A DNA stretch of 64,000 bases from Alphaproteobacteria bacterium (GCA_004213885.1 SGYL01000001.1:310001-374000), one strand, 5' to 3'; positions 16,677-28,058 are shown, counted from the stretch's first letter. A program made the numbers and translations. Notes: generated from the letters alone by a model not told the origin.

Positions 16677-16982
16677 ATGGAAAATACAGTTTTAATTGTT
16701 CATGTAGTTTTAGCATTACTAATTATAATTTTGGTATTGCTTCAAAAAAGTGAAGGTGGTGGTTTAGGTATTGGCGGAAGTCAAAGTGGAGGTTTTATGA
16801 CTTCTAGAGGTACTGCTAACACACTTACAAAAATAACAACTATTGTTGGCGCATTATTTTTTATTACATCTATACTGCTTGCGATATTATCTGGAAGTAA
16901 TTATAAACCTTCAATCTCGCAAGAGATAAAAACTGACACAATTAATGAAAAAAATAATCCAAAAGTTCCTACTGATAATTGA
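16677..16982 (+). CDS. secG: Preprotein translocase subunit SecG
   Basis: SecG is the small accessory subunit of the SecYEG protein channel. The 101-residue protein has two transmembrane helices (about residues 4-22 and 53-73) separated by the glycine-rich loop LLQKSEGGGLGIGGSQSGGF, typical of SecG. A polar, Lys/Asn-rich tail follows. It lies 20 bases after tpiA and 30 bases before pyrG. Confidence 0.93.
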   Translation: MENTVLIVHVVLALLIIILVLLQKSEGGGLGIGGSQSGGFMTSRGTANTLTKITTIVGALFFITSILLAILSGSNYKPSISQEIKTDTINEKNNPKVPTDN

Positions 16983-17012
16983 ATTTTTTTTTATTTGATA
17001 TAATCTTTTAAT

Positions 17013-18647
17013 ATGAAAAATAGCACCCCTAAATTTATTTTTATTACAGGTGGTGTGGTTTCTTCACTTGGTAAAGGGTTAGCTTCTGCTAGTTTAGCAT
17101 CTTTGTTTATATCTAGAGGTTTTAAGGTTAGATTAAGAAAATTAGATCCTTATTTGAATGTAGATCCAGGAACAATGAGCCCATATCAGCATGGAGAGTG
17201 TTTTGTTACAGATGATGGTGCAGAAACAGATCTAGATTTAGGCCATTATGAGAGATTTACAGGTGTTAATTCAAGAAAATCAGATAATGTTACTACTGGT
17301 AAAATTTATTCTCAAGTTTTGAAAAAAGAAAGAAGAGGAGATTACCTTGGAGCAACTATACAAGTAATACCACATGTAACAGACGCTATAAAAAAATTTA
17401 TTATATCAGATATCAGTGACGAAGATTTTATGTTTTGTGAAATTGGGGGAACGGTTGGAGATATTGAATCCTTACCATTTATTGAAGCAATTAGACAATT
17501 AAGAAATGAGCTTGGGAAAGAAAAAACATGCTTCGTTCATGTTACATTGTTACCATTTATAAATGCTGCAAAAGAATTAAAGACTAAGCCTACTCAACAT
17601 TCAGTTAAAGAATTGCAAGGCATGGGAATTCAACCAGATATTTTATTATGCAGAACAGAGATGAATATTCCTGAAGATCAAAAAAAGAAAATTGCCCAAT
17701 TTTGTAATGTTAAAGAACAAGCTGTAATTGAGGCAATTGATGTTAACTCAATTTATGAAGTTCCAATAGCTTACAATGATTCTGGATTTGATAAAGAAAT
17801 TCTTGATTATTTTAACCTTTATGACAAAAAATCACCAGACCTGAGTATATGGAAAAAAATAATTTCTATACAAAAATCCTCTGAAGGTGAAGTTAATATT
17901 GGAATTGTAGGAAAATACACGTCTATTATTGACTCTTACAAATCTTTGATTGAAGCAATTACTCATGGAGGTATAGCTAACAAGACAAAAATTAATTTAG
18001 TTTGGATTGACTCCGAAAACATTGATAATGTGTCAAATTGTTTTAAAGATGTTCATGGAATAATTGTACCTGGTGGTTTTGGTGAAAGAGGATCTGATGG
18101 CAAAATTTTAGCAATTAACTACGCAAGATTGAATAAAATACCTTTTTTAGGAATTTGTCTAGGAATGCAATTGGCTGTAATCGAATTTGCAAGAAACGTT
18201 ATGAATTATAAAAATGCTTCTTCAACTGAATTTGGTCCAACTAAATTTCCTGTTATATCTTTATTAACTGAATGGCAAACACAAAAAGGGAAAGAAAAGA
18301 GAAATATTCTTAGTGAATATGGTGGAACAATGAGGCTTGGGTCTTACGAATGTCATTTAAAACAAAATTCAAAAATATTTAACATTTACAATAATGAAAT
18401 AATACATGAAAGACATAGGCATAGATATGAAGTTAACTTAGATTTATGTGATAAATTTAATGAAGCAGGGATGCTTTTTGCTGGAATGTCTCCAGACAAT
18501 ATACTTCCTGAAACTTTAGAATTAAATGATCATCCATGGTTTATTGCTGTTCAGTTTCATCCAGAGCTCAAATCAAGACCTTTTCAGCCTCATCCTCTTT
18601 TTGTCTCATTTATAAATGCGTCATTAAATCAATCAAGATTGTTGTAG
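17013..18647 (+). CDS. pyrG: CTP synthase
   Basis: PyrG aminates UTP to CTP using glutamine and ATP. The N-terminal synthetase domain starts [20 protein letters not shown] and contains [20 protein letters not shown] and [13 protein letters not shown]. The C-terminal class I glutamine amidotransferase (from about residue 290) has the nucleophile in [12 protein letters not shown] and [11 protein letters not shown]. At 544 residues it is full length. It is followed 11 bases later by kdsA. Confidence 0.97.
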   Translation: MKNSTPKFIFITGGVVSSLGKGLASASLASLFISRGFKVRLRKLDPYLNVDPGTMSPYQHGECFVTDDGAETDLDLGHYERFTGVNSRKSDNVTTGKIYSQVLKKERRGDYLGATIQVIPHVTDAIKKFIISDISDEDFMFCEIGGTVGDIESLPFIEAIRQLRNELGKEKTCFVHVTLLPFINAAKELKTKPTQHSVKELQGMGIQPDILLCRTEMNIPEDQKKKIAQFCNVKEQAVIEAIDVNSIYEVPIAYNDSGFDKEILDYFNLYDKKSPDLSIWKKIISIQKSSEGEVNIGIVGKYTSIIDSYKSLIEAITHGGIANKTKINLVWIDSENIDNVSNCFKDVHGIIVPGGFGERGSDGKILAINYARLNKIPFLGICLGMQLAVIEFARNVMNYKNASSTEFGPTKFPVISLLTEWQTQKGKEKRNILSEYGGTMRLGSYECHLKQNSKIFNIYNNEIIHERHRHRYEVNLDLCDKFNEAGMLFAGMSPDNILPETLELNDHPWFIAVQFHPELKSRPFQPHPLFVSFINASLNQSRLL

Positions 18648-18658
18648 GTTAAAAAATA

Positions 18659-19504
18659 ATGATTAAAAAAATTAAAATAGGAGGGTTTGAAGTAAAAAAT
18701 GATAATAAGTTATTTTTAATTGCTGGCCCGTGTGTTATTGAAAATAGAGATCACACATTATATCACGCTAAAATGATTAAACAAATATGTGATGAACTTT
18801 CACTAGATTTTGTATTTAAATCCTCTTTTGACAAAGCAAATAGAACCAACATTAATTCAAGTAGAGGAGTTGGAATTGAAAAAGGTCTTGAAATTCTAAA
18901 TGAAATTAAAAATAATTTAAATGTTCCCGTTTTAACGGATGTTCATGAAAGTTATCAATGTGATCTTCTTAAAGAAGTTGTTGATATTATTCAAATACCT
19001 GCATTTTTATGCAGACAAACAGATTTATTATTAAATGCTTCTAATACTGGAAAAATAATTAATATTAAAAAAGGACAATTTTTGGCTCCTTGGGATATGG
19101 TGAATGTTGTAGAAAAAATAAAATCTACAGGTAATGAAAAAATTATATTAACTGAAAGAGGAAACTCTTTTGGATATAATAATCTAGTTTTTGATTTGAG
19201 GTCATTAATTGAAATGAAAAAAATAGGATACCCTATTGTTTTTGATGCAACTCACTCTGTTCAAAGTCCGGGTGGATTAGGAAATGTCTCTGGTGGAAAT
19301 AGAGAGTATATTCCTTATTATTCTAATGCTGCAGTAACTGTAGGCATTTCAGGGATATTTATGGAAGTTCATGAAAATCCTGATATAGCCCCGAGCGATG
19401 GTACAAATATGATTAGATTAGATAAATTGAAAAATATTCTTAAAGATATTTTAAAAATAGATCAATTAATTAAAGTACATTCCATAGGAAATTATAATGA
19501 TTAA
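18659..19504 (+). CDS. kdsA: 3-deoxy-D-manno-octulosonate 8-phosphate synthase
   Basis: KdsA condenses arabinose 5-phosphate and phosphoenolpyruvate to KDO-8-phosphate for lipopolysaccharide inner core. The 281-residue protein shows [67 protein letters not shown] and [14 protein letters not shown], all family signatures. Its presence implies that the organism makes LPS with KDO. The 3' end overlaps the enolase start by 8 bases. Confidence 0.96.
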   Translation: MIKKIKIGGFEVKNDNKLFLIAGPCVIENRDHTLYHAKMIKQICDELSLDFVFKSSFDKANRTNINSSRGVGIEKGLEILNEIKNNLNVPVLTDVHESYQCDLLKEVVDIIQIPAFLCRQTDLLLNASNTGKIINIKKGQFLAPWDMVNVVEKIKSTGNEKIILTERGNSFGYNNLVFDLRSLIEMKKIGYPIVFDATHSVQSPGGLGNVSGGNREYIPYYSNAAVTVGISGIFMEVHENPDIAPSDGTNMIRLDKLKNILKDILKIDQLIKVHSIGNYND

Positions 19505-20783
19505 AATTGAAAATGTAAAAGGAAGACAAATTCTAGATAGTCGTGGAAATCCAACAGTTGAAGTTGATATAGTTTTGTCAAATGGATTGGTTGGTAGTGC
19601 AAGTGTCCCTTCTGGAGCATCTACTGGTAAGTATGAAGCAGTTGAACTTAGAGATGGATTTAAATCATATCATGGAAAAGGTGTTACAAAAGCCATAGAT
19701 AATGTTGATAATGATATAAAAAATATAATTCTAGGCAGATCACCATTAGAACAGACTAAGATTGATAACGATTTAATAAGTCTTGATGGAACATCAAATA
19801 AAAATAAATTAGGAGCAAATGCAATTCTTGGTGTTTCAATGGCCGTAGCAAGAGCAGGCGCAGTTTCATTAAATCAACCATTGTATAAATATATCGGTGG
19901 CTTAAGTTCAAAAGTAATGCCAGTACCTTTAATGAACATTATTAATGGTGGTGCACATGCAAATAATCTTTTAGATATACAAGAGTTTATGATAATGCCC
20001 ATTAATTTTGAAAGATTTAGTGATGCATTGAGAGCTGGTACTGAAATTTTTCATAATTTAAAAAAAATATTAGATAATAAAAATTATTCAACAAGTGTTG
20101 GTGACGAAGGTGGATTTGCTCCTAAAATAGATGATCCTAAAATTGCTTTAGATTTAATCTCAAAATCTATAGAAGTCAGTGGTTACAGAGTAGGCGAAGA
20201 TATTTTTGTTGCATTAGATGCAGCTGCAAGTGAATTTTACAAAAAAAATAAATACATATTAAATGATAAAAATAAATTATTAACTACTGATGAATTAATT
20301 GATTATTGGGGAGGGCTAATTAAGAATTATCCTATTATTTCAATTGAAGATCCATTTGATGAAGATGATATAAATGGGTTTGCTAAATTTACAAATTTAT
20401 ATGGTAAAAATCTTCAAATAGTAGGAGATGATTTATTTGTTACTTCAGAAAAAAAATTAAGTGAAGGAATACAAAAGCAAGCTGGAAACTCAATTTTAAT
20501 TAAACTAAACCAAGTTGGAACTCTAACAGAAACTCTTGATACTATAACAAAAGCAAAAAAGCATAATTTTAACACGATCATTTCACATAGGTCTGGTGAA
20601 ACAGAAGATAATTTTATATCCGATTTGTGTGTAGGCATTAATGCTGGTCAAATTAAAACAGGTTCTTTATCAAGATCTGATAGAACCTCAAAGTATAATC
20701 AACTTCTAAGAATTGAAGAACAATTAGGAGAAGAAGCTACATTTATTGGTAATGAAATTTTAGATATTATAAATAAAGAATGA
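19497..20783 (+). CDS. eno: Enolase
   Basis: Enolase interconverts 2-phosphoglycerate and phosphoenolpyruvate. The 428-residue protein carries [65 protein letters not shown], the lysine region [13 protein letters not shown] and [12 protein letters not shown]. It overlaps kdsA upstream and ftsB downstream (ATGA junction), so kdsA-eno-ftsB looks translationally coupled. Its product, PEP, is also the substrate of KdsA. Confidence 0.97.
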   Translation: MIKIENVKGRQILDSRGNPTVEVDIVLSNGLVGSASVPSGASTGKYEAVELRDGFKSYHGKGVTKAIDNVDNDIKNIILGRSPLEQTKIDNDLISLDGTSNKNKLGANAILGVSMAVARAGAVSLNQPLYKYIGGLSSKVMPVPLMNIINGGAHANNLLDIQEFMIMPINFERFSDALRAGTEIFHNLKKILDNKNYSTSVGDEGGFAPKIDDPKIALDLISKSIEVSGYRVGEDIFVALDAAASEFYKKNKYILNDKNKLLTTDELIDYWGGLIKNYPIISIEDPFDEDDINGFAKFTNLYGKNLQIVGDDLFVTSEKKLSEGIQKQAGNSILIKLNQVGTLTETLDTITKAKKHNFNTIISHRSGETEDNFISDLCVGINAGQIKTGSLSRSDRTSKYNQLLRIEEQLGEEATFIGNEILDIINKE

Positions 20784-21088
20784 TTAATTACTTTAGAAGA
20801 GAATTTGCAAAGCTATTTTTATCGGTTATTGTTATTATTTGCATTTACAATTCTATAAATTTAACTTTTTTTAATGAAAAATCTGTGACAAAAATTATTG
20901 AATTAAATGAAAATATTTTACTTTTAAATCAAGAGTTATTGGATTTACAGCACATAGAAGAAAAATTAATGACTAAAATTAAATTTTTATCATATGAAAC
21001 TTTAAATGAGGATTATGTGAGTGAGTTAGCTCAAAAAAATTTAGGTATGATAAAAGAAGACAACGTTTTAGTAATATTGGATGAATAA
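20780..21088 (+). CDS. ftsB: Septum formation initiator FtsB/DivIC family protein
   Basis: FtsB is a bitopic division protein that forms a complex with FtsL and FtsQ. The 102-residue product has one N-terminal transmembrane segment (about residues 11-29, KLFLSVIVIICIYNSI), then a coiled-coil rich in Leu and Glu (about residues 38-70), and the C-terminal YVSELAQKNLGMIKEDNVLVIL pattern. The location between eno and pdhA is the standard alphaproteobacterial site for this gene. Confidence 0.87.
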   Translation: MINYFRREFAKLFLSVIVIICIYNSINLTFFNEKSVTKIIELNENILLLNQELLDLQHIEEKLMTKIKFLSYETLNEDYVSELAQKNLGMIKEDNVLVILDE

Positions 21089-21136
21089 TATTATGATTTT
21101 ATTGTATTTGAACTTTAAAATATATATATAGTTACT

Positions 21137-22144
21137 ATGAATATGAATGAAAAACAAAGTGGTAAAGTAGCTCCAAAAAAGAAAAGCAATTATGATTTAA
21201 ACCTTTTGTTAAAACTTAATGAACAAATGCTACTAATTAGAAGGTTTGAAGAAAAAGCTGGTCAACTTTACGGAATGGGGAAAATTGGTGGTTTTTGCCA
21301 TCTTTACATAGGACAAGAGGCTGTTGTTGTTGGAATTAATTCAGCACTTAAAGACAATGACACCATGGTCACTTCTTATAGAGATCATGGGCATATGTTA
21401 GTTTGTGGCATGGACCCAAAAGGGGTTATGGCCGAATTAACAGGCCGTATAACAGGTTACTCTAAGGGTAAAGGTGGTTCCATGCATATGTTTAGCAGAG
21501 AAAAAGGTTTTTTTGGAGGTCATGGTATTGTTGGTGCACAAGTCCCAATTGGTGCTGGGTTAGCTTTTTCCCATAAGTATAAAAATGAGAAATCTATCTG
21601 TGTTACTTTTTTTGGGGATGGAGCTGCAAATCAAGGTCAAGTTTATGAAACGTTTAATATTGCCGCTTTATGGAATTTACCTGTACTTTTTGTAATTGAA
21701 AATAATTTATATGGCATGGGAACTTCTGTTGAAAGGTCTTCATCAACTGATAATTTTGCAATCAGAGGTGAAGCTTTTGGTATAGAAAATAAAACTGTTA
21801 ATGGAATGGACGTTTTAGACGTAAGAGAGGCTGCTGTTGAAGCTGTAAACTACTGTAGATTAAAACAAAAACCATATATTTTAGAAGTGAAAACCTACCG
21901 TTTTAGAGGTCATTCCATGTCTGACCCTGGTAAGTACAGAACCAGAGATGAAGTTGCTGAAATGAGAAAAAATGGACCATTGAAAGCTTTACAAAAATTA
22001 ATTTTAGAGAGTGGCTTTAATGAAAGTCAACTTAAAGAAATAGACAATAAAATTAAATTAAAGGTTAATGAAGCAGCTGACTTTGCAGTAGAATCTGAAT
22101 TACCAGATGAAGCAGAACTTTTGAAAGATATAATTATAGAATAA
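21137..22144 (+). CDS. pdhA: Pyruvate dehydrogenase E1 component, alpha subunit
   Basis: With PdhB this subunit forms the thiamine-diphosphate-dependent E1 that decarboxylates pyruvate. The 335-residue protein has [19 protein letters not shown], the TPP-binding [17 protein letters not shown] ending in NN, and the regulatory-loop-like [15 protein letters not shown]. It is the heterotetrameric alpha/beta type, as expected for Alphaproteobacteria, not the AceE homodimer. Its stop overlaps the pdhB start by 1 base. Confidence 0.96.
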   Translation: MNMNEKQSGKVAPKKKSNYDLNLLLKLNEQMLLIRRFEEKAGQLYGMGKIGGFCHLYIGQEAVVVGINSALKDNDTMVTSYRDHGHMLVCGMDPKGVMAELTGRITGYSKGKGGSMHMFSREKGFFGGHGIVGAQVPIGAGLAFSHKYKNEKSICVTFFGDGAANQGQVYETFNIAALWNLPVLFVIENNLYGMGTSVERSSSTDNFAIRGEAFGIENKTVNGMDVLDVREAAVEAVNYCRLKQKPYILEVKTYRFRGHSMSDPGKYRTRDEVAEMRKNGPLKALQKLILESGFNESQLKEIDNKIKLKVNEAADFAVESELPDEAELLKDIIIE

Positions 22145-23502
22145 TGAGAAATAATGAGATATTAATGCCAGCTTTAAGTCCCACTATGGAAGAGGGAACA
22201 CTTGCAAAATGGTTAGTTAAAGTTGGTGATAAAATTAGTTCTGGAGATTTAATAGCTGAGATTGAAACTGACAAAGCTACTATGGAAATTGAAGCTGTTG
22301 AAGAAGGTTTTATCTCAAAACTTACAGTTGAAGAAGGTACACAAGGTATAAAAATTAATACTCCTATTGCTGAATTTAGTGAAACTGAAAAATCTAGTGA
22401 AACTAATGATGATGAAAGCGATAATAATGTAATTGATATTTCCAACAAGGAAGTAATTGAAGTTGAAAACTCGTCTGTGATTAAAACATCAGATAACTTT
22501 TTAATTTCATCTAACAATGATACTACAAAAAAAATTACTGTACGGGAAGCTCTAAGAGACGCAATTTTAGAAGAAATGGAATCAGATAATGATGTTTTTA
22601 TTATGGGAGAAGAAGTTGCAGAATATGAGGGCGCCTATAAAGTTACTCAAGGTCTTTTAGAAAAGTTTGGAGATAAAAGAGTTATAGATACCCCAATAAC
22701 GGAACATGGCTTCACTGGTATTGGTGTAGGAGCAGCATTTGGAAATTTAAAACCAATTATAGAATTTATGACATTTAATTTTTCAATGCAAGCTATTGAC
22801 CAAATTATAAACTCAGCAGCTAAAACATTATATATGTCTGGTGGTCAAATGGGATGTCCAATTGTATTTAGAGGGCCAAATGGTGCTGCTAGTAGAGTTG
22901 CTGCTCAACACAGTCAATGTTTTGCCAGTTGGTATTCACATGTACCTGGGTTAAAAGTTGTAGCTCCTTGGTCAAGTGAAGATGCAAAAGGATTACTGAA
23001 ATCCGCAATTAGAGATCCAAATCCTATAGTATTTCTTGAGAATGAAGTCATGTATGGTCAATCTTTTGAATGTCCAATATCGAATGAATTTACATTACCT
23101 ATTGGGAGAGCTAAAGTTGAAAAAAACGGCTCTGATATAACAATTGTAGCTTTCTCTATAATGGTTGGCAAAGCATTAGAAGCAGCAAATGAATTAGAAA
23201 AAAAAGGTATAAACGCAGAAGTTATTAATCTTCGAACACTTAGACCTTTAGATTTAGAAACCATTATAAATTCAGTTAAAAAAACAAATAGATTAATTAC
23301 TTGTGAAGAGGGTTTTGGATATTCTGGAATTGGCGCTGAAATTTCATCATTAATTCAAGAGAATGCATTTGATTGGCTTGATGCACCCGTTTTAAGAGTT
23401 CATGGTAAAGATGTACCTATGCCATATGCAGAAAATTTAGAAAAATTGGCTTTGCCACAAACTAGTGATATTATTAATAAAGCTAAACAAATTTGTTCCT
23501 AG
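22144..23502 (+). CDS. pdhB: Pyruvate dehydrogenase E1 beta subunit with N-terminal lipoyl domain
   Basis: The C-terminal part (from about residue 130, [20 protein letters not shown]) is the E1 beta subunit with [12 protein letters not shown] and [19 protein letters not shown]. Residues 1-80 are a lipoyl domain with the modified lysine at about 44 in [11 protein letters not shown]. An acidic Ser/Asn-rich linker joins them. A lipoyl domain on E1 beta is a known alphaproteobacterial feature. The lipoyl domain is almost the same as that of the next gene. 12 bases separate it from pdhC. Confidence 0.95.
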   Translation: MRNNEILMPALSPTMEEGTLAKWLVKVGDKISSGDLIAEIETDKATMEIEAVEEGFISKLTVEEGTQGIKINTPIAEFSETEKSSETNDDESDNNVIDISNKEVIEVENSSVIKTSDNFLISSNNDTTKKITVREALRDAILEEMESDNDVFIMGEEVAEYEGAYKVTQGLLEKFGDKRVIDTPITEHGFTGIGVGAAFGNLKPIIEFMTFNFSMQAIDQIINSAAKTLYMSGGQMGCPIVFRGPNGAASRVAAQHSQCFASWYSHVPGLKVVAPWSSEDAKGLLKSAIRDPNPIVFLENEVMYGQSFECPISNEFTLPIGRAKVEKNGSDITIVAFSIMVGKALEAANELEKKGINAEVINLRTLRPLDLETIINSVKKTNRLITCEEGFGYSGIGAEISSLIQENAFDWLDAPVLRVHGKDVPMPYAENLEKLALPQTSDIINKAKQICS

Positions 23503-23514
23503 AGTGGATCTAGT

Positions 23515-24798
23515 ATGAGTAATGAAATTTTAATGCCAGCTTTAAGTCCAACAATGGAGGAGGGAACTCTTGCTAAATGGCTTATTTCAGAAGGGGATAC
23601 AATTTCATCTGGTGATTTAATTGCTGAAATTGAAACCGACAAAGCTACAATGGAAGTTGAATCGATTTTTGATGGGACTGTTGGAAAACTTTTTTTTAAT
23701 GAAGGATCTGAAGGTATCAAGGTCAACACACCAATCGGTGTCATATTAGACCCTGGAGAAAAATATAATGAAAAAGTACATGGCCCTAATGTAAAATCTG
23801 GCTTTAATGAGAATAATGACAAAAAATTAATTAAACAAGATGGTGGTGATAAGCCTCTTGATCAAGTTATAAAAATTGAACAAGTTGATGAAAAAATATC
23901 TAATTCATCTGATAGTGATATTGCAGTTGATATTAATGAAAAAAAACGTATTTTTGCAAGCCCACTTGCTAAAAGGATTGCGAGAGAAAAATCCATAGAT
24001 CTTAATTTGATTAAAGGTTCTGGTCCGCATGGAAGAATTATTAAAAAAGATGTTGAGAATCATGATGTAAATTCTTCACCAAAAGATTTAAAAAAACCAA
24101 TTTCGGATGAAAGTAATTTTGAATTAATTAAAAACTCCTCAATGAGACAAACAATTGCAAAAAGGTTAGTTGATTCTAAAACTAATGCACCACACTTTTA
24201 TCTATCTATAGATTGTAATATTGATGATTTATTATCATTTAGAAAAAAAGTTAATGACGAATTCCCTGAGCAAGGGAAAATATCTGTCAATGACATAATC
24301 GTAAAGGTTGCTGGCTTGACTTTAAATAAAGTACCTGAATGTAATGTTAGTTGGACAAATGAGAATACAAAATTTTTTAAATCTTCAGATATTTCTGTAG
24401 CTGTTGCTATAGATGGAGGATTAATAACACCAATAGTAAGAAATGTTGAAGAAAAAGGGATACATAAAATTTCAAGTGAGATAAAAGAGCTTGTTGAAAA
24501 AGCTAAAAATGGTACTCTTTCAACACATGAATATAATGGTGGAACTTTTTCAATCTCAAACTTAGGAATGTATGGTATTAAAAATTTTACAGCTATTATA
24601 AACCCACCTCAAAGTGCAATTTTGGCTGTAGGTGCTGGACAAAAAATACCAATTGTTAAAGATGATCAGATTGTCATTTGTAATGTTATGAATGTAACTC
24701 TTTCATGTGACCATCGAGCAATTGATGGAGCAGTTGGAGCAAAATTCCTGCAAGTTTTAAAAAAAATAATTGAAAATCCAATGTTGATGTCATTGTAA
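23515..24798 (+). CDS. pdhC: Dihydrolipoamide acetyltransferase (E2) of pyruvate dehydrogenase
   Basis: This E2 transfers the acetyl group from lipoamide to CoA and forms the complex core. Domains in order: one lipoyl domain (residues 1-80, lysine about 43 in [11 protein letters not shown]), a charged linker, a peripheral subunit-binding domain (about 143-178, FASPLAKRIAREKSIDLNLI), and the catalytic domain (about 200-427) ending with the active-site DHRAIDG, His about 400. The single lipoyl domain and 427-residue length match alphaproteobacterial E2. The stop overlaps the lpd ATG. Confidence 0.96.
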   Translation: MSNEILMPALSPTMEEGTLAKWLISEGDTISSGDLIAEIETDKATMEVESIFDGTVGKLFFNEGSEGIKVNTPIGVILDPGEKYNEKVHGPNVKSGFNENNDKKLIKQDGGDKPLDQVIKIEQVDEKISNSSDSDIAVDINEKKRIFASPLAKRIAREKSIDLNLIKGSGPHGRIIKKDVENHDVNSSPKDLKKPISDESNFELIKNSSMRQTIAKRLVDSKTNAPHFYLSIDCNIDDLLSFRKKVNDEFPEQGKISVNDIIVKVAGLTLNKVPECNVSWTNENTKFFKSSDISVAVAIDGGLITPIVRNVEEKGIHKISSEIKELVEKAKNGTLSTHEYNGGTFSISNLGMYGIKNFTAIINPPQSAILAVGAGQKIPIVKDDQIVICNVMNVTLSCDHRAIDGAVGAKFLQVLKKIIENPMLMSL

Positions 24799-26213
24799 TG
24801 TCAGAGAATAATTTAAAATATGACCTTCTAATAATTGGCGGTGGACCAGGCGGTTATGTTGCTGCAATAAGGGCTTCACAACTTGGATTTAATGTTGGGC
24901 TGGTAGAAAGAGAAAATTTAGGTGGCGTTTGTTTAAATTGGGGATGTATTCCTACGAAAGCACTGTTAAGAAGTTCAGAAGTTAAACATTTGTTAGATAA
25001 TTCTAAATCATATGGTTTTTCAATTTCTGATTATCAAATTAATTTTAAAGATATAATTAAAAGATCACGTTCAGTTGCTAAATCTTTGTCTTCAGGTGTT
25101 GAACATTTAATGAAAAAAAATAAAATTAATATACATAAAGGAACAGCTAAGATTATTGAATCAAATAAAGATCAAAAAGTTATTAAGGTAATTGATGCAG
25201 AAAAAAAAGAATTAAAAATTATATCTAAATTTTTAATTATTGCTACTGGTGCTGCTTCTAAAAATCTTCCTTTTGTATCTTCAGATGGAAAAAACATTTT
25301 AGATTATAGAACAGCTATGACACCTAAGGAACTCCCTAAATCATTAATTGTTGTTGGTTCAGGTGCGATTGGATCAGAATTTGCTTCTTTTTATAATGAT
25401 TTAGGATGTAAAGTTACAATAATTGAAGTTCAAAATAAAATATTACCAAATGAAGATCATGAAATATCTGAATTCGTTTTAAAAAGTTTTAAAAATAGAG
25501 GTATAGATATTCATATCAATTGTGAATTACTAAGTGTTGATATTAAAGATACATCTGTAGAATGTGAAATAAAAATTGGCAATAAAAAAAATAAATTGAG
25601 TGCTGATAAACTATTACTATCAGTTGGAATTAAACCTAATATTGAGGATTTAGGTTTAGAAGATCTCAATATCGATATGGAAAAAGGGTTTATAAAAACA
25701 AATGAACTCATGAAAACCTCTGAAAATGGTATATATGCTATTGGAGATGTAACTGATGGTCCTTGGCTAGCGCATAAAGCTAGTCACGAAGGAATTTTAT
25801 GTGTTGATGCTATTAAAGGATTAAAAACACATAAAATACTAAAAGAAAACATTCCTGGTTGTACATATTCAAGACCTCAAATTGCTTCTATTGGATTAAC
25901 TGAAAAAAGAGCTTTGGAATTAAACCATGAAATAAAAGTTGGAAGATTTCCATTCATAGGAAACGGTAAAGCAATAGCTTTAGGAGAGCCAGAAGGATTT
26001 ATAAAAACCATATTTGATAAAAAGACCGGTGAGTTTTTAGGCGCTCATCTAGTTGGTCCTGAAGTAACCGAATTAATTCAAGGATTTGCTATAGCAAAAA
26101 AATTAGAAACAACTGAAGAAGATTTAATGGAAACAATTTTTCCACATCCTACTTTATCAGAAGCTATGCATGAATCTGTTTTAGATGCTTATGACAGAGT
26201 AATACATTTTTAG
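24798..26213 (+). CDS. lpd: Dihydrolipoyl dehydrogenase (E3)
   Basis: E3 reoxidises dihydrolipoamide with NAD+. The 471-residue flavoprotein has the FAD-binding IIGGGPGGYVAA, the redox disulfide in GGVCLNWGCIPTKA (Cys45 and Cys50), the NAD-binding VVGSGAIGSEFASFY, the second FAD motif YAIGDVTDGPWLAH, and the C-terminal HPTLSEAMHE with the catalytic histidine. Placed directly after pdhC, it is most likely the E3 of this complex, although it may also serve other complexes. Confidence 0.96.
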   Translation: MSENNLKYDLLIIGGGPGGYVAAIRASQLGFNVGLVERENLGGVCLNWGCIPTKALLRSSEVKHLLDNSKSYGFSISDYQINFKDIIKRSRSVAKSLSSGVEHLMKKNKINIHKGTAKIIESNKDQKVIKVIDAEKKELKIISKFLIIATGAASKNLPFVSSDGKNILDYRTAMTPKELPKSLIVVGSGAIGSEFASFYNDLGCKVTIIEVQNKILPNEDHEISEFVLKSFKNRGIDIHINCELLSVDIKDTSVECEIKIGNKKNKLSADKLLLSVGIKPNIEDLGLEDLNIDMEKGFIKTNELMKTSENGIYAIGDVTDGPWLAHKASHEGILCVDAIKGLKTHKILKENIPGCTYSRPQIASIGLTEKRALELNHEIKVGRFPFIGNGKAIALGEPEGFIKTIFDKKTGEFLGAHLVGPEVTELIQGFAIAKKLETTEEDLMETIFPHPTLSEAMHESVLDAYDRVIHF

Positions 26214-26223
26214 ATTCAGATAG

Positions 26224-27144
26224 ATGAAAATTAGACATCCTGAAAAAATTAATACTTCCAATAAATTATCTCCTTTAAAACCTAATTGGTTAAAAGTTAG
26301 ATTTAAATCTGGCGATAATATTGAATCAGTTAAAGAAATTGTTAAAAACAACAAAGTTCATACAGTTTGTGAAGAAGCTAATTGTCCAAATTTAAGTGAG
26401 TGCTGGTCTAAAAAACATGCAACATTTATGATAATGGGTGATACATGTACGAGAGCATGTACTTTTTGTAATGTTAAAACTGGAAAGCCAAATAATTTAG
26501 ATCTTTTTGAACCAGAGAGAGTTGCAACTTCAGTGAGAGAATTAGGTTTAACTCATGTTGTTATAACTTCTGTTAACAGAGATGATTTAAAAGATAATGG
26601 TCTCTCACATTTCATAAATACTTTAAAAGCTATAAGACAGCAATCTCCTCAAACAACAATTGAGATTTTAACACCTGATTTTATAAAAAATAGTAGCGCC
26701 GCTAATTCTATTAGCAAATCTGCACCTGATGTTTTTAATCATAACCTTGAAACCGTTCCAAGGTTATATAATGAAGTGAGGCCAGGTGCTAGATATTTCA
26801 CATCATTAAAGTTACTTAATGATATTAAATCATATAACCCCAAAATTTTTACTAAATCTGGATTAATGGTTGGATTAGGTGAAAGTAAAGATGAGATCAT
26901 TCAAGTTATGGATGATTTAAGAGCTGCTGATGTAGATTTTTTAACGATTGGGCAATATTTGCAGCCAACAATAAAACATCATGCTGTTATTGATTATATC
27001 ACTCCAGAGTTATTTGATAAATATAAGGACATCGCTATTTCAAAAGGGTTTTTACTTGTTTCCTCATCACCGTTTACAAGAAGTAGTTATCATGCTGATG
27101 AAGATTTCCAAAAATTAAAAATAAAGAGAAATTTACAGATTTAA
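26224..27144 (+). CDS. lipA: Lipoyl synthase
   Basis: LipA is a radical-SAM enzyme that inserts two sulfurs into protein-bound octanoyl groups, here presumably on the PdhB/PdhC lipoyl domains. The 306-residue protein has the auxiliary cluster motif [12 protein letters not shown], the radical-SAM motif CTRACTFC, and the C-terminal RSSYHAD with the serine that ligates the auxiliary cluster. It follows lpd by 10 bases. No lipB is seen in the window. Confidence 0.96.
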   Translation: MKIRHPEKINTSNKLSPLKPNWLKVRFKSGDNIESVKEIVKNNKVHTVCEEANCPNLSECWSKKHATFMIMGDTCTRACTFCNVKTGKPNNLDLFEPERVATSVRELGLTHVVITSVNRDDLKDNGLSHFINTLKAIRQQSPQTTIEILTPDFIKNSSAANSISKSAPDVFNHNLETVPRLYNEVRPGARYFTSLKLLNDIKSYNPKIFTKSGLMVGLGESKDEIIQVMDDLRAADVDFLTIGQYLQPTIKHHAVIDYITPELFDKYKDIAISKGFLLVSSSPFTRSSYHADEDFQKLKIKRNLQI

Positions 27145-27573
27145 ATGAAATATAGAGAGAAAAAAATTTTAAATTATAAGCCCGAACAACTTTTTGACTT
27201 AGTAAGTGATATTAAAAAGTATCCTGAATTTCTGCCTTGGTGTTTAGGTTCAAGAGTCAAAAAAATTTCACATAAACAACTAAACGCAGATCTTATTGTT
27301 GGAATGAGAATTTATAGAGAGATATTTAAATCTAACGTTCATTTAAATAAGGAATCGTCTACTATTGAGGTAGAGTATCTTAAGGGACCATTTAAACAAT
27401 TAAAAAACAAATGGATTTTTAATAAAGTTGATAATGGATGTGAAGTAGATTTTTATGTAGAATTTGAACTAAATTCAAGATTTCTTAATGGTGTTATCAA
27501 AGCTTTTTTTGAAGAAGCAGTTGTTAAAATGATTGCTGCGTTTGAAAATAGAGCTGGTAAACTTTATGGATAA
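27145..27573 (+). CDS. START-domain ubiquinone-binding protein (Coq10/RatA family)
   Basis: The 142-residue protein belongs to the polyketide cyclase/START superfamily group of Coq10 and RatA. It shows YKPEQLFDLVSDIKKYPEFLPWC near the N-terminus and the C-terminal helix FFEEAVVKMIAAFENRAGKLYG. Coq10 homologues bind ubiquinone and support respiration; the name RatA (toxin) for the E. coli relative does not need to apply here. It starts at the base after the lipA stop, the usual alphaproteobacterial neighbour. Confidence 0.88.
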   Translation: MKYREKKILNYKPEQLFDLVSDIKKYPEFLPWCLGSRVKKISHKQLNADLIVGMRIYREIFKSNVHLNKESSTIEVEYLKGPFKQLKNKWIFNKVDNGCEVDFYVEFELNSRFLNGVIKAFFEEAVVKMIAAFENRAGKLYG

Positions 27574-28058
27574 TTTTTTAAAAAATTATTTAACTCTTTT
27601 AAGCTTTCTAGCGTGGCCTGTAATCTTATATCTAGTCTGTTTCCATTAAATAAAAATCTTTTTGTCGTAATTTTATTTTTAGTTCCAAAACCTATCCAAA
27701 CTAAACCGACTGGTTTATTTTTTGAACCTCCATTTGGGCCAGCTATTCCTGTAATTCCTACTCCAACATCTGTACTAAAGTTATTAACTAAACTTAAGGC
27801 CATATGATATGCAACTTGTTTACTAACGGCACCAAACTCTTCAATTATATTGTCATTTATTTTCAAAATATTTATTTTTGCTTCATTTGAATAGGTTATA
27901 AAACTTCTTTCAAATACTTCGCTTACACCTGAGTTGTTTACAATTGCAGATGATAGCAATCCACCGGTACAACTTTCTGCAGTGCTTATTTTAAAGGATA
28001 ATAGTTTTAATTTATCTATTAATATTCTACTTTCCTTATTTATATCTTTCCAAACCAT
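27564..28058 (-). CDS. CinA C-terminal domain protein (nicotinamide-nucleotide amidase type)
   Basis: The 164-residue protein is the stand-alone C-terminal CinA domain (PncC-like), which deamidates NMN to nicotinate mononucleotide in NAD recycling. Signatures are STAESCTGGLLSSAIVNNSG, FITYSNEAKINIL, GAVSKQVAYHMA and VGVGITGIAGPNGGS. The N-terminal MoaB-like domain of full CinA is absent, as is common in Proteobacteria. It overlaps pgpA upstream by 19 bases and its 3' end overlaps the convergent coq10-like gene by 10 bases. Confidence 0.92.
   Translation of the reverse strand: MVWKDINKESRILIDKLKLLSFKISTAESCTGGLLSSAIVNNSGVSEVFERSFITYSNEAKINILKINDNIIEEFGAVSKQVAYHMALSLVNNFSTDVGVGITGIAGPNGGSKNKPVGLVWIGFGTKNKITTKRFLFNGNRLDIRLQATLESLKELNNFLKNYP

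Noticed and set aside
16983-17012. Terminator after secG because of a long T-run
   Set aside because: A run of T's follows the stop, but I find no stable hairpin before it, and pyrG begins 30 bases later on the same strand.
23498-23512. Hairpin CTAGA-GTGGA-TCTAG between pdhB and pdhC
   Set aside because: The stem is only 5 bases and no T-run follows; too weak to call a regulatory element or terminator.
27145-27573. RatA toxin of a toxin-antitoxin pair
   Set aside because: There is no RatB-like partner, and the gene sits in the conserved lipA-coq10-like alphaproteobacterial order, so a ubiquinone-binding START protein is the better reading.
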